DNA of 64,000 nucleotides from the NCBI RefSeq assembly GCF_964340395.1, contig NC_135559.1, positions 19,068,150-19,132,149 on the forward strand, in the 5' to 3' direction. Below, in pieces: positions 1 to 45,219 of the stretch. The first letter of the stretch is position 1, and each line of letters opens with the position of its first letter. The notes beneath the pieces were generated by a model, which did no database searches, was not told the DNA's origin, and saw only the letters and a program-made list of their open reading frames with translations. The translations under genes were made by a program, and so were the position numbers. The stretch comes from Glandiceps talaboti (Eukaryota > Hemichordata > Enteropneusta > Spengelidae).

Positions 1-1078
1 CTGAACTTTCGCTCAAGATTTAAACTTACCACGACACTACCTACATATAATATTGACTAATTAATAGAGTACCTCTATCTTTTTATAAATAATAGACCAA
101 TTTTTAATGAATATATCTTTTGTTCCATAAAAAATATCCCTGTTGCAGCTAGTGCAAGAGTACGACCCATTTTCAATGGAGGTATCACGTATGGATTGAG
201 CACCATTCTGTTTTTTAAGGGTCAGGAACAGATTTGCAATATTGTTAATGTCTATAGAGCTGTTTCAAATGTCTGTTGTTGACGAACAGACTTTGCGAGA
301 ACTAGTTCAAGAAAGCTGTACCAAAAGTAATCTTTGATAGCATTGGATAAGGAACGACACACCGAATAAGTGGTCTACGAATATAGCAACCAGTTCTGTA
401 GGGCCAGTCAGTTTGTAGTCACTTCAAATGTTAGAATCACCGCACTCAGGTACATGTATTATGCGGCAATATAAACGGTATTTGTTTGATACATAAGTTA
501 TTGTTCCTTATTTCCTTACTATATGTTAATGTTTTAGGCACAGTAAACCAAAAAAACAAAACATGTATATGGCCATAATTCTCTTGTTAGCTTGATGACG
601 CAGCGGGTGACAGTAGGATGAAGATCAATGGACGACCTAGAATTCAAAGTTTAGCAGAGAATATCGAGGAATAATTATATACTTATTAAAAAGACGTCCA
701 TAATTTCAGATTCAATTTTAACTATTACATTCTTGTTACCAGAACTACAGACAATGGCTTTTAATACATGAGATAGGACAATTATTCAAGAATAACACGA
801 TAACAGACTAGGGGTCAGCAGAGGTCATACTGCAGTGTAATCAGTGACTTATACTAATTCAGCAGTTAGTGCAATGTATCCCCACCCTATTCCACTGCCT
901 CACTGAAACTCAACATGTCATAGTGGTTTAAATTTATTTTAGCTCCGTGAAAGGTCTACAAAATTCTGGTTACGTGAAAAACAGTTGGTAGTGTGAGCGT
1001 AAGCCTACTTTTTGACTGTCCTATTTCCTCGGAATTTACTGTACATATAAAAACTGAACGATTACTTCGGGTACTTAC
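1..1078 (-). other. Intron or flank of the GH31 locus off the left edge
   Basis: No exon, RNA gene or repeat could be supported here. On the minus strand it lies downstream of the splice donor at 1078, so it is most simply the first intron of a gene whose remaining exons lie beyond position 1. Confidence 0.4.
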
Positions 1079-1373
1079 CTTCTGGGACACAGTTAAACCG
1101 TTTTGTTTCTGTGACAATGGTGGATTGCCGGCCAAAAATATAACCTAAGTTCAATAGGTCTCGATTCATGTAAAGTTCGAAGAAAACATGCAAAGCGACA
1201 ACACAGCCGACTAACACACCGATACAAATCAGAATGCATTTTCGAGTTGTAGGTTTCCGTTTCCTCAACTTTTCACGTTGCATTTCAGCGATAATTGAAG
1301 CGAGAAGAATTCGAAATAACAAATATACTTGTTTGGTTGACCCCCAAGTCGAGGTGAAAAGTCTGTCTGTCAT
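1079..1373 (-). CDS. First exon A of a trefoil/GH31 membrane protein (partial)
   Basis: This is a 5' coding exon on the minus strand, ending at a good splice donor (GTAAGT reading down from 1078) in phase 1. The first ATG is at 1373; a second in-frame ATG at 1283 (codon 31) gives a more typical type II layout: a short basic tail (MQREKLRKRK), a hydrophobic anchor of about 22 residues (from CILICIGVLVG), then a stalk. The last residues, RFNCVPEG, match the opening of a P-type trefoil (compare DCYPE in the two complete genes nearby), so the intron splits the trefoil. The complete genes have no intron there. The rest of the gene would lie left of the window. Function is inferred from the trefoil start and the GH31 cluster next door; no catalytic exon is visible. 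It may be an alternative first exon to the one at 3153-3441. Confidence 0.55.
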
Positions 1374-2103
1374 AAGACGTGATTTTGTATATGCTGACGT
1401 GATTAAAGGTCAGGACGAAATTATCCCTGGGGAAACTTTAGATTTCTTCTATTTAGTATCATCAATTTTAAGTGATAACATTGGAAAATATTCAAAATAC
1501 TGACACAATATGTAAACTCGATCATGAAATATGTAAAATTTGTACTGAAATATGTAAATTCGATGACGTAAATTTGGTAATAAAATAAGTAAATTCAGTA
1601 ATGAATATGTAAATTCGGTAATGACATGTAAATTTGGTATAAAACAAGATTTTTCTCTTCTAAACTGAAGAAGTCATCATCATCAGTGTTCTGCATAATT
1701 GACAAGATTGTAAAATAATTATTTTCATACTCTTGAAAAATCCCTAAATTTGTGTAGGTTGATTTTCTTGCATGTTTATATACTGATCTATTTTGGTGTG
1801 TGGGTGTCTAAATGTGTATCTACCAATGTAAACATTACTCATACGACAGAAATGCGGGGAGTGTAGGTATTGAGATAAGCGGGATATCGTCTGGATTTGT
1901 TGCTGACCCAGGTCACCACATACCCTGGTAATATTTAGTCAACACAAAAGTAGTAAAAATAAGCTTTGTTCTGCGCATGCCCTGTCTAGTCACAAAGATA
2001 AACATGTTTCCATGAGCTCCTGTACTGATGTACTGCTTACTGCTGGAGCTGACCAACATACCAGTGTGCTATTTCTTTATGGAAGTCAGACCCACTTCAC
2101 TAT

Positions 2104-2210
2104 TAGTCTGTAAGGTACGTCGTGACGGGGCGCCCTCACACATCGGCCAACCCCTCCCACTTGAGAGGAGGCCAGTGAGGGCGAAACGTCACGACGTATC
2201 TTACAGTCTA
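2104..2210. mobile_element. 107-bp MITE with 9-bp target duplication (Mutator-like)
   Basis: A short element with terminal inverted repeats of about 24 bp (TAGTCTGTAAGGTACG on the left; the right end reversed reads TAGACTGTAAGATACG). It is flanked by the perfect 9-bp direct repeat CTTCACTAT at 2095-2103 and 2211-2219. It encodes nothing. Nine-bp duplications are typical of Mutator-like elements; assignment to that superfamily is inference. Related copies lie at 50483-50575 and, degraded, near 27265. It sits between the two alternative first exons of the left locus. Confidence 0.75.
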
Positions 2211-2484
2211 CTTCACTATGTGACGCTAACCATTTCGGGTTTTTTCTTTGATTTAATATCGCAAAGACCAAGATCAGATACGTATGAAATTCAGTTGTCA
2301 AAAACAGATAGAATTATAAAAAAAGTCGGTCCATGTAATCCTCATTACTCCACTGATAAGATATAATAATATAAAACTAAAACCGTTTTGTACCGGACAT
2401 AATGAGATAGCTGCATCGATATATCTAGGTTGCACGGGACATCCTTACCATATATTGTAACTAGTTACTACAATGGTCAAACCC

Positions 2485-3053
2485 CATCCATCAATGCCCC
2501 CTCCCTCAACAAGAATACATCACCGGCCTCATAAATAAATATCGGTAAAAGAAGTGTATATTATTGTGGTGAAGTTGCAAATGTACTAGACAGAAAACCG
2601 CTCCTCCTGAGGTCACGTGTGGTTTGGTTTCAGTTAAGAGCAACAAGTAATAAACATTTGTAAGAGCAAAAATTCTAGAGCCCCACCTTTTAAGACAATC
2701 AGAATTTTCAGGACCCCCTCCCCTATTTCCCCAACAGTGGGTGCCGTGAATTCTGTTAGTGTCCTAACGTCGACGTCAATGGCATATTGAAACTTGTTTC
2801 TGACATTTCGATTCGAGGAAGTGACGTCAAAGAAGGACTGGTGACCTCATCAGGCATCTCATCCATCAATGCCCCCTCCCTCAACAAGAATACATCACCG
2901 GCCTCATAAATAAATATCGGTAAAAGAAGTGTATATTATTGTGGTGAAGTTGCAAATGTACTAGACAGAAAACCGCTATTGAAACTTGTTTCTGACATTT
3001 CGATTCGAGGAAGTGACGTCAAAGAAGGACTGGTGACCTCATCAGGCATCTCA
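2485..3053. repeat. Nested local duplication, pattern A-gap-B-A'-B'
   Basis: A 118-bp segment (2485-2602) recurs without visible change at 2860-2977, and a 76-bp segment (2786-2861) recurs at 2978-3053. The two are 183 bp apart in the first copy but directly fused in the second. This fits a tandem duplication of the whole block with loss of the middle part, or a merged-haplotype assembly error. The array ends about 100 bp from the donor of first exon B. The 183-bp middle part resembles sequence at about 57755-57900, so it may be a dispersed repeat. Confidence 0.8.
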
Positions 3054-3152
3054 ATGCAACGTCACATTAGCACTACATATAGCCTGTTTAAAACTCGTTT
3101 CAGTACAAAATCGCACAATCCCGAGATTGAATGTATCTATACACAAACTTAC

Positions 3153-3441
3153 CTTCAGGAAAACAGTCAAATTTTGCGATATCGTCAGTGGCGCACTGTC
3201 CACCATTAGCAGAATCATTCACCTTACCCCGCTGCGAAGTCATATAGTACACGCCCACTACGACATTCACTATTACAGCGAGCAGACCGACACACAAACA
3301 AATCAGTAGCAACCTGTTCGTGTCAGTTTCCTGTCGATGTCCCCGGTCAGTATACGTAGGTTCAGGCTCAGACAAGTAAGAAAGCTCACTTGTCCGTGGT
3401 TTAAGGTTCAGTTTTGATTTTGTTCCCTTCTTTCGCTTCAT
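3153..3441 (-). CDS. First exon B of a trefoil/GH31 membrane protein (partial)
   Basis: A minus-strand 5' exon of 289 bp from ATG 3441 to a GTAAGT donor (intron begins at 3152), phase 1. It encodes a basic cytosolic tail of about 45 residues (MKRKKGTKSKLN at the start), one membrane anchor (LLLICLCVGLLAVIVNVVVG), a short Cys-bearing linker (GGQCATDD), and the first trefoil residues KFDCFPEG. It therefore ends at the same protein position and phase as the exon at 1079-1373. No GH31 exon lies between the two, so the simplest reading is one gene with two alternative promoters and first exons, continuing off the left edge. A truncated tandem copy is the alternative. Confidence 0.65.
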
Positions 3442-5527
3442 TTTCAAACAACTCCGAAGACGCTAATAACTAGTAGAATCACTAAGTGTGGAAACTGTGT
3501 TTGCATTACATACGTCGACGACAAAGGTCAGACGGGCACAGCATTGTCTAACATATTCAACATGGCTTCATCACATCAATCATGAGCTCATGAAATAGGG
3601 AACTTGCAATCCAGACTGAGCATGCTCAGACGCAAAGGACTATGGGATTATCTGTGGTTATCGTAATACCTAATCAGGAGCTACCGATAAGATAAATCTC
3701 CCACAATGGTCAGGGTGACTATGAATTGGTCATTTGTGGTTAAAAAGCAATGCAACAGTATTGTTTAGAATACTATTTGATTAGTAGTTATTATCACATT
3801 TCCCATGATGCAACATTCAACATGATGGGTTTGCAAGTTGCCTATTGATCATATTTTTGAATTATGAAAACATTTGACTTTGGCAACAAGTAGTGACGAT
3901 TATCTCTATGTGATTGATTTATTGATTGATTGATCTGTTACAAACGGCGAAGTCATGCATCATACTTTAATAAAACTCCGGCAGTGACCCACTCCAGAGT
4001 CAACACATGACAGTTTTTGAACGCAGGTAGGCGCGGAATACTCGACTCGATGGATTATAGAAGAACATGTTCAACACTTGTTTAATTTACCCAACTAAAT
4101 CCTGGGGAATGGCTACATAGGGCTTGTTTCTATGTCCAATGTTTATCAACATTAAGAATATTATATATTCAATTCATTCATTCTTTTTTTTTAAATTAAA
4201 TAGTAAATCTGAGGTTTATCGGAGTTACGGTAGTTTAGTCTGTGTGATGTATTACAATGATATATAGTCATGAAAGTGCAAGTGAAGTTATCAATTCAAA
4301 ATTTATGTCTACGTGGTATTTTTCTTAGTGTTTGAATACTGTAAGCAAATTCAAGGCATTCAAGAGAACGCAAACATATGTTGAAGGATAACAAATTATT
4401 TTTGCTACCTGCCTCGCTCATATCATATGCTTGATATATGAAGACTTCAAACTCACGTCGGACGTCTTATGATTATGACAAACAGCCAGGCAAGCATCAG
4501 ACAAAAGACATCATATTGAATCACGTTTAATTGTGAAAAATATTTATTTCATTTGAATCAATATTTATAGTTCAAAACAGACACATAATAAGAATTTACA
4601 AATAATCAGATCTGTCTCTTTCAAAAGTTAACTATGTTAACCTGCGGGCAGTATTGGGAGCAAAACAAAATTCTACACTTTCTACGGGAACCCAGCTTGC
4701 ATATACAAATAATCAAGGTAATATCAAAGTTTCATTTTTTTTTTTACAGTTTGTTGTGTCTTGTTTCCTTATTATAATAATATTAAAGTTATATTTATTC
4801 ATATCAATACTTTATAAATGCGCATGCTCAAAAATATTCAGAAGACAGTCCTTAAATTGTGACATGGCAAGCGACTACACGAATGAAAACTTGACCTCTG
4901 ACCTATTAGAGACGCCATCTTGAACTTAGCGACGCCATCTTGAATATCTACTCAAAGTGAAATTTGTTCAAGAAACGTAAACAAGCAACTAAATAACTGA
5001 CTTCTATGTCTAACTAAATATAAGTTCTATACACGTTTCATCAAATTATCACTCTAACTGCCGAAAAAATGACTCACCACCACTGGTTCATCAAAAAACA
5101 ACTTGAAAAGAAGTTAAAGTTAGCAATATAAAAGATAAAGTAAACTAATATCGTCATCATTTTGTATGATTGTAATTCTAAAATTGCTCTGGAAATCAGC
5201 TTGTTTCAATGTTTTATGATCAATTTCAAATAAAAGTTAAACAAAGACCATGATTCTGGTGATAAAATATACTCAGATTCTAGCTTAGTTGGTTGCAATA
5301 ATTATAGGAACAAAGTATAAAATGACAATGAGTATATTCACCTTATAACAGATTAGTCAAAACTACATTTTTTTTCTGTAATTTCTTTCTTCAAAGTCAA
5401 TATAAACAAACAGACAACGGTGAGGGATCTTGGAATGGTAGTTTACAATAGGTTATACAATTTCGTTTGTACTTGACCGAAAAAAATGTTTTAAAAAAAA
5501 TCTGCAAAAGTGATATTTTTTTTTACT
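3442..5527. other. Intergenic region, 3' flank of locus A and promoter side of the left locus
   Basis: About 2.1 kb without a convincing exon. Candidate minus-strand AATAAA poly(A) signals for locus A lie at 4794-4799 and 4543-4548. The sequence just above 3441 would hold the promoter of first exon B; no confident core element was recognised. Confidence 0.4.
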
Positions 5528-23790
<18,263 letters not shown>

Positions 23791-25876
23791 GTTTTTGTGT
23801 GAAATTTCAAACACAAAGGCGGATGGAACTGAAATGAAACAAAATGGCTATTTGCGTGTGCAATCTATCCGTTACCCGCCCAGGTTCTGTAGTTATTTTT
23901 CCATTAAACATTAACCCAGCAGCGTCCTATTGGGTGCAAGGTATTATTGTCCATCGTAATCAACCCTACCTATCGCTGCACATTTGTTAATCATTCCCTA
24001 ATGACGTAGTTTTAAACGTTATGGAACTTTGGACTTGTAAATGTTAATAGTTTGACTGACGAAGACCACTCCAAAATTTTACGTCCTCTTTTCGATCACT
24101 TTTCATGTTTCAGTAGTGCTCGTCAAATTTCTAACCCCTAATATTAAAACGTTATGCATTGAATCGATTTATTTAGAACCGACTATTGGTGATAGCTTAT
24201 ATTTGATAGATTTGGTGTACACAGTGTTGAATCACCCACGTCCCATATATCATTAGCGACAAGTCCTTATACAGACATATGCTTTACAGTATGAGACAGT
24301 AGGCGATTGTACTTGAGGTCATAAGCTCTAGCATGGAGGTAGGAAGGGCATTAGGGATATGGGGGCTGGCTTGTCAGTCGATTCATACCGTGAACATTCG
24401 AAATCGTACCCACACATATACATAAGAATCGTTTCTCACCCATAAGTACGTACGATATTTTTTCAACGACAAAATTAAAAAAAAATACGATATTTTGGAA
24501 CATGACGTCAATGTAAACTTTGTTTAAATGCCTTTTCATTCAAAATGTCACTTTCTGATACTTTCGTCCAAAATTGACGAAATGTTTATGAAAAATTTAC
24601 CAAATAACACCTTTTAGTCGAAAAGTGTTCGTGACGTCAGAAAACTGGTTTCATATCGTATTATGAAGTCATCCATGCAAATTTTAAATAATCAATGACG
24701 TCACACTTCAATTTCTAGTTACATGTGGAGCCTGGATATGCATTTATTTATTACTATTGTGTTGTTTTCTGGAGTTGTACTGATATTGATTCATTACCAA
24801 GATATCGAGTGATGTAATGTAATCTAATATGAGTATAGTTTATTAGTATAGTGGATCAATGAATTATGGTGACGACATTTTAACAATTTGAAAAAATAGT
24901 ATGTTTCCGATGCAAATTGAAAAAAAAAATCAGTTTAGATTTAAAAAAAAATTAAAATTAAAATACAATTAAAAATAATTTCTCTTATTCGATAAAGTAT
25001 TTGGTAGATAACCGATAATGGTTTGTTCCGTTGTTGTTTACTTGTGCATTGAGTGTTTTTTTGAATAACACGTAGGTGTATATTTTCATATTCGCAATTG
25101 TTGATTTATTTCTTACATATTCGTATGATAACATTTAAATCCGTTGAGTTGATGTTGAATCTGTCGTATCATTTCATAATTCATTGAGAGAAATTGAAAC
25201 GGTGGCATCTTTACAATAAATTACAATAAAAATATATCATGATAGTTTATTGGTAGTGTTCAACTTATATTTACATTAGTTAGGCACTGTAATTGCTTAA
25301 TATTTTGTTTTCATTAAAATCATTCATGGTATATTTGCATTCCATTTATCATGATATGGCTAGTCTCATATCACTAGTAACTGAACGAGCACTTGATGTG
25401 TTGAAAATCACAGCTGCTAGATAGAATTGGATGATATTTGGATACTTCTCGTAGATAAATATATTGTACATATTGGAAAATACAAAATTAGTTAAAGAAT
25501 AATCGTGAAACTATCGTTTGTGACCGACTGTATACTGCATTCTACTGTGGCTCAGGCGTATAGTAGTCCAGGTTTTGTACACATCATCACATGCCATGCA
25601 TGACGTACAGAGCAGTGTGTGCAGTGTGTGTGTGTGTGTGGGTTGTTGTAGATTATACATTCTTTATCGATGATGTCATTCACTCATATCTATATCTCTA
25701 TAGAAACTGACCGACGGATTGTGGGATCGGCACCAGTCGGTGGAAATGCAGTCATATCGGAAATGACGTCACTGTAGATCTATCTGAATATTGATTTTGA
25801 CGACGATATCGTCACTCCTGGCTTGCCTTATCCGGAGAACCGTACCCATTTTGTTTTGTTGTCGTTGACATGTGTA

Positions 25877-25879
<3 letters not shown>

Positions 25880-25918
<39 letters not shown>

Positions 25919-26192
25919 TGTGTGTGCGTGCGCGTGCGTGCGTGCGCGCGCTTGAGTGTATATATATTGCCCTGTCTGTCTGTCTGTCTGTCTGTCTCTG
26001 TGCAGGGAGGGTTATCTTTTATATTGAAGGACAATGTCTTTTATTTTCATCTCTAGGCTCTACTACCTGCTCATTTTCTTGTTTACATTGACACAACACG
26101 TACGCGTAGTCTGTCTGTCCATGTCTATATGTGTGTGTGTGTGTGTGTGTATGTGTGTATGTGTGTGTGTGTACGTGTGTGTGTGCGCGCGC
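25880..26192. repeat. (TG)n/(CG)n and (TGTC)n microsatellite cluster, duplicated
   Basis: Two TG-rich arrays (about 25880-25950 and 26132-26192), each followed by a related unique stretch containing GCAGGGAGGGTTATCTTT. A block of about 190 bp therefore seems to be tandemly duplicated. Alternating purine-pyrimidine runs (GCGTGCGCG) could favour Z-DNA. Confidence 0.75.
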
Positions 26193-26482
26193 AGGGAGGG
26201 TTATCTTTATTTTGAAGGCCATTGTCATTTATTTTCACCTCTACCTGTTCATGTTGTTGACTACATTGACACTAGATGTACTGTGTGATGTTTGGCGGAA
26301 TTTGTTTTGATCACCTGTAAGATTAACCAATTGCGCATAACATTTCTGGTATGCCATGTCAAAGGTGACGTCATCATGTATTGAACTCAAAGGTGATTTA
26401 TGCCATTAAATATTAACAATCAAGTTATAAATAATGATAAGGATTCTTCGTCAACTATTAAAATGTTCAGCATGGTATATAC

Positions 26483-26721
26483 CTAGTCTTGCTGCTAGAC
26501 GTTCGGGCTTTCTTTCGATGCTAAAACTATAAGCGAACGAAGTTCGCATGTGAGGGCCTGCCCGAACAGTCTAGCGAATGTCATTTTCCGACCGGACATT
26601 CCATTGAGATTCCATTGAGCGGTGGGTTGGGCCATCTATGCATGTTCCATCCTCGATAGCGTTGTTCGGCTGTGTGTCGTATTTTATCGGAAGAACATCC
26701 GAGGGCTAGCTGATAGACTAG
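26483..26721. mobile_element. hAT-like MITE, longer copy
   Basis: 239 bp with imperfect terminal inverted repeats (left CTAGTCTTGCTGCTAG, right reversed CTAGTCTATCAGCTAG) and an 8-bp direct repeat GTATATAC at 26475-26482 and 26722-26729. Eight-bp duplications are characteristic of hAT elements. No transposase is present. A second copy with an internal deletion lies at 51500-51652. Confidence 0.75.
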
Positions 26722-27264
26722 GTATATACCTTACAATGAGACAGAACAGAACACAGATTCAAAGCACAGATACAGCAATCTGATTCAAATGCTTTGAATT
26801 ACAGGAGAATATGTCGATTTTTGAAGAATTTCAGTGACTCGATTCATGCCACTAACAACTTTATATGACCACAGACAAGTCTACTTACATGTACTTGTCT
26901 GTGATATGACGAGTTTTTTGCATCATTGTCACACTCGTGCCTCATACACGCGATGCAATGCAATGGGGGATTGGTTGGATTGTACCCGCATAACTCATCA
27001 GCAACAGGTGGGTTGTGATATTTTCATTTTTTTTTTAATTTTGGGAATAGTGTATGTATACGGGAATGTGTGTGTGTGTGTGTGTGGGGCGGGGGGGGGG
27101 TAGTGGGGCTGATTTGTATCACTCGATATCACAGTACTACACAACATGATGGATTGAAGATATCAACTAGAATCTGCAAGTCTTCAAGTTTCACAGCATG
27201 ATTTTCAAATGAAACACTTCACTACGAGAAGTCAGGAAATTATAGGAAAGGACTCCCGCAAAAT

Positions 27265-27350
27265 TAGTCAGTAAGATGGCGTGGTGTCGTTCAACATCTT
27301 GCGTGCTGGCTGATATGCAGTTGCATGACACATCGTATATTGATACCATC
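27265..27350. mobile_element. Degraded copy of the 9-bp-TSD MITE
   Basis: Begins TAGTCAGTAAGATGG and shares the internal TGTCGTTCA and GCTGGCTGAT blocks with the element at 50483-50575. The right end and target duplication are not clear. Confidence 0.45.
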
Positions 27351-27929
27351 TCAATGTATCATGCGCCACTAAATATATGTTTGCCACATACATTTCAAGT
27401 TCCCCACACTACAAAACATTACACAGTACAGAGTACGAAATAAAGAGTAAACTTTTTTTTTCTTTATTTGAATCTTAGCAATGTCATGCGGTAATTATTT
27501 TTAACGGTCTTGTATCTGTAATAGTAACGTCCAGTATTAAATGCAATTTACAGATCATAAACATTCCAATTTTGTCCTTGTGTCTTTAATACAACAAAAA
27601 TCACAAAACCTGATACAAAACGTTGTCTGACTGGACAAAAAATCAAACTAACATTGCTACTGTAACATTTTATACCAACGTTCCTTCTTTAATCGTCTGG
27701 AGCGGCATACATCTTAACCAACATCGCTACACTTTCTTTGCGCAGACGGTAAGCTACCATTATCTCAGACCACCAAATGTCTGAGGTTAAATGCAAGCCT
27801 CATATGTGAAGGTAAACCTCAGACCACCATGTTGGTCTGAGGGTTGGTGTGTTTATTCTTTTCCCAAAAGTCAATTGACTAAAATAATTGTACTAATTGA
27901 AATCAGTTCTTGCTATGTCAGACGATAAC

Positions 27930-28300
27930 ATTTTGGGATTTTTTGTCGAGCCACATAATAAGATTTAGCAACGTCTCCAATAAATCTGTCAGGCCAGACG
28001 ATAAAATGTAGCAATATTGGATATTTGTGGAGGCAGACGACAAAATATAGCAATACATAACCTTTGTAAGATTTTTGTTTAGCTCGATGATAACATGTAG
28101 CACTGTTGGTAAGATTTTTGACGAGGCAGAAGATAAAATGTAGCAGTGTTGGTAAGATTTTTGACGAGGCAGAAGATAAAATGTAGCAGTGTTAGTAACT
28201 TTAAGATTTTTGTTGAGTCAGAAGATAAAATGTAGCAATGTTGGTAAGATTTTTGTTGAGCCAGACGGTAAAATGTAGCAATGTTGGTAAGATTTTTGTT
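27930..28300. repeat. Tandem repeat of about 43 bp, 3' flank of locus B
   Basis: About seven or eight diverged units built on TAAGATTTTTG followed by GAGnCAGAnGATAAAATG and TAGCAnTGTTGG. The two units near 28110-28195 are nearly identical. The same repeat occurs at about 45780-46030 beyond the 3' end of locus C. Confidence 0.75.
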
Positions 28301-28690
28301 TGGGCAGAGTGACGTTGTATTGTTTCAGGTTTCGTTTTCAGTTGTAATTACAAATCAACGCTATTTGTCGCTTAAAGGCAGTGAATCTTCATAAGACTAC
28401 ATCCGGGAGACTACACAACAATATCAACAAATACAACGTTGAAGGAAACATCGAGAAAAAAAATAGCGTCAAAAGTCAACAGAATAGTATACGGACGGGA
28501 ACCGTGTGTCTATTTTTGATATTTTTTTGCTTAATACAAGTACATGTCTCTCATGGATTAGCAGTTCATTAATGATTCTTTAATTTTGTAATAATTTTGT
28601 TAATGTCAACGTAAGGTAGCTAAATGCCCGCAAGATTTTGGATATCTGCCGATCAGTTAGTTATCAGAGAAGTCATATTCATCATCTTTA

Positions 28691-43208
<14,518 letters not shown>

Positions 43209-44585
43209 GGCGAAATAAATCAAAACCTGTTATTTCACGAAGATCGTGCAACGGAACCCTCGTCACCTAAAACCTCTCCTTGGTAAGGTACTGGTCAGTT
43301 ACTTCGGCCCGGGGGGGGTGATTATAAGAACGTAGGGAGACCACTTTGTTTTTGAAATGGGAACTTGCGGGTTTATCCTGTTTTGAAATTTTAAAATGGA
43401 GATTATTGTATTTTGGATTGTGAAGGAATAATTCATCTTTGTGTCCGATTTGTGATGATTCTTTCTGCTCTCTTTTCTTAGCAACATATACTAATATTAC
43501 TTTACTTAGAGTGAGGTCAAGACAAGAGTGGTGTCAAGACATGTGTACCTGTTGCTTAGCAAACATATATACATGTATTACTTACCATACCTTTTTAACT
43601 CTAATATGGGTTACTATTTTCTACTGGTATAGTACATATTAAGTTAAACATTACTATTAACACTTACGTATACATTGTATTATGATTGCTGTACAAATCT
43701 GCACAAAGCTGTACAAAGAGTGTGGATAACCTAAGATTGCCGTAAAAGAGTAGCAAAAACCCTCTTTCCAGAGTTACCGTTACAGCCCCTACAAAGAAAA
43801 TCAATCATCAGATGCATTGGCCAGTTAACGCAATGACAGAAATCAGTAAGTGTCGAACTTTTCCTGTTTGGTTGTTACAGGGAGAGAGGGACGGGGAGGG
43901 GGAGGGGGAAAGTCATTTTGTTGTAATTGCTGTAGTAAAGTGTAGCAGGCCTGCCTAATAACTGCAAACGTTAATTATTCCAGACCATACTAATCCATGC
44001 TTACAGGGAGAACCAGGTGTTGCAGGGTTGTCAGGAATACATTCGCCTCCCCCGACTAAAGACACTGACCAGTCCCTTATTGCACGTGAAAATTTTGAAT
44101 GTCTTATCACTATTTATCTGACATCGTTCCAGCTGTGACAGCTACATGGTATATATTTATATAAGGTTTTATATTAACATTGAGGTTGTTCGAAGTAAAT
44201 AGTGGAGTAGCATGTGGACCACGCCATTCAATGCAATGAGGTTAGGTGCTGTTGGTGTAACCTTGGAGGAAGTCCTCCAAGGGGTAACAGATCACGGGTG
44301 TAGTTAGTCCTGCTTGCACTGAGTAAGTCTGGACTGACGCCATTCTGACAATGTCCCCTCCTTCGTGTTTTTGTGTGTACAATTTCAGAATCTAGTCCCG
44401 TACGCCGTCTGCTAGTACAGGAAAATATGATGTGGCCAAAGTTAATTACCAATTTTTGTGTTACAGATACAGCATTAAAGTGCTTCAGTCCATATATTGC
44501 TTATTCACGGTGAAAACAAAACCAGCTTTGCTGTTTGTACTTTTCCACACAGATCTCAGATAGTCAGGAAAAACCACAGGCATTT

Positions 44586-44876
44586 GTTTCCGAGTTGTGT
44601 CTCAGAATATTTATATCAGAATACAATGAAATGTCGATAATATCGTTAATATTGACGTAGTTAGCCAACTATATATAAAAGGGGTAAAATTACACTTGTT
44701 TCTGTGATCGCGCAGGTTCACTCACTTCTTTCGCGGTGAGTGAACCTGCGCGATCACAGAAACAAGTGTAATTTTACCCCTTTTGTATATAGTTGGTTAT
44801 GCACGTCAATATTAACGATATTATCGACATTTTATTGTATTCTGCTAGAAATATTCTGAGACATAACTCGGGAAAC
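44586..44876. repeat. Long near-perfect palindrome of about 290 bp (foldback element)
   Basis: Two arms of about 140 bp each separated by a loop of about 10 bp (TTCTTTCGCG) at roughly 44728. The inner arms (GTGATCGCGCAGGTTCACTC and its complement) look perfect; the outer parts carry a few differences and continue weakly to about 44569 and 44897. It encodes nothing. Probably a foldback MITE, but no target duplication was resolved. Confidence 0.85.
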
Positions 44877-45173
44877 TGTGATGGTCGTTTTTCATATCAA
44901 ACCATGACATGTCATGTTGTGTACTAGTATAGCTGTCATTCGCGCATGAATTCACAACAAAGTAACAAACGTCGTAAAAATCAATGTCCTTTTTACGGCC
45001 ACATTAATGAAGTTACTTCACGTACGTTTCGTAGTGTCAGTAGTAGAAAAACATACCCCACTCCCCCAAATGGTAACACAGTGGCGCAAAAGTACAGCAG
45101 AATATACACCATATTATGCAAACTTGGGAACTGACGCGACAATGTGATAAAAGTGGAACTGATATATACGTAC

Positions 45174-45219
45174 CTGTAATAACGAGTAACAATGATATTA
45201 AACAAAGCACACCCTTCAT
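45174..45219 (-). CDS. Candidate signal-peptide first exon
   Basis: From ATG 45219 on the minus strand the frame reads MKGVLCLISLLLVIT and meets an excellent donor (ACAG followed by GTACGT) after 46 nt, phase 1. This looks like a cleavable signal-peptide exon of a secreted protein. No partner exon was found: locus B exon 2 needs phase 0, so it cannot simply be an alternative start for locus B. It could be a remnant of a lost gene or a chance frame. Confidence 0.3.

Larger units (their letters stand above)
23791..28690. other. Intergenic region between locus B (3' end) and locus A (start)
   Basis: A 4.9-kb gap. It contains the locus A promoter side just above 23790, TG/GC arrays at 25880-26192, a hAT-like MITE at 26483-26721, a degraded copy of the 9-bp-TSD MITE near 27265-27350, and a roughly 43-bp tandem repeat at about 27930-28300 that recurs beyond the 3' end of locus C. 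No exon was accepted. Confidence 0.55.

Noticed and set aside
1234-1503. 89-codon plus-strand frame
   Set aside because: It is antisense to first exon A, with no supporting motif or splice context.
25823-26288. Cys/Val- and Thr/His-repeat frames
   Set aside because: They are translations of TG/CA arrays and change character in every frame.
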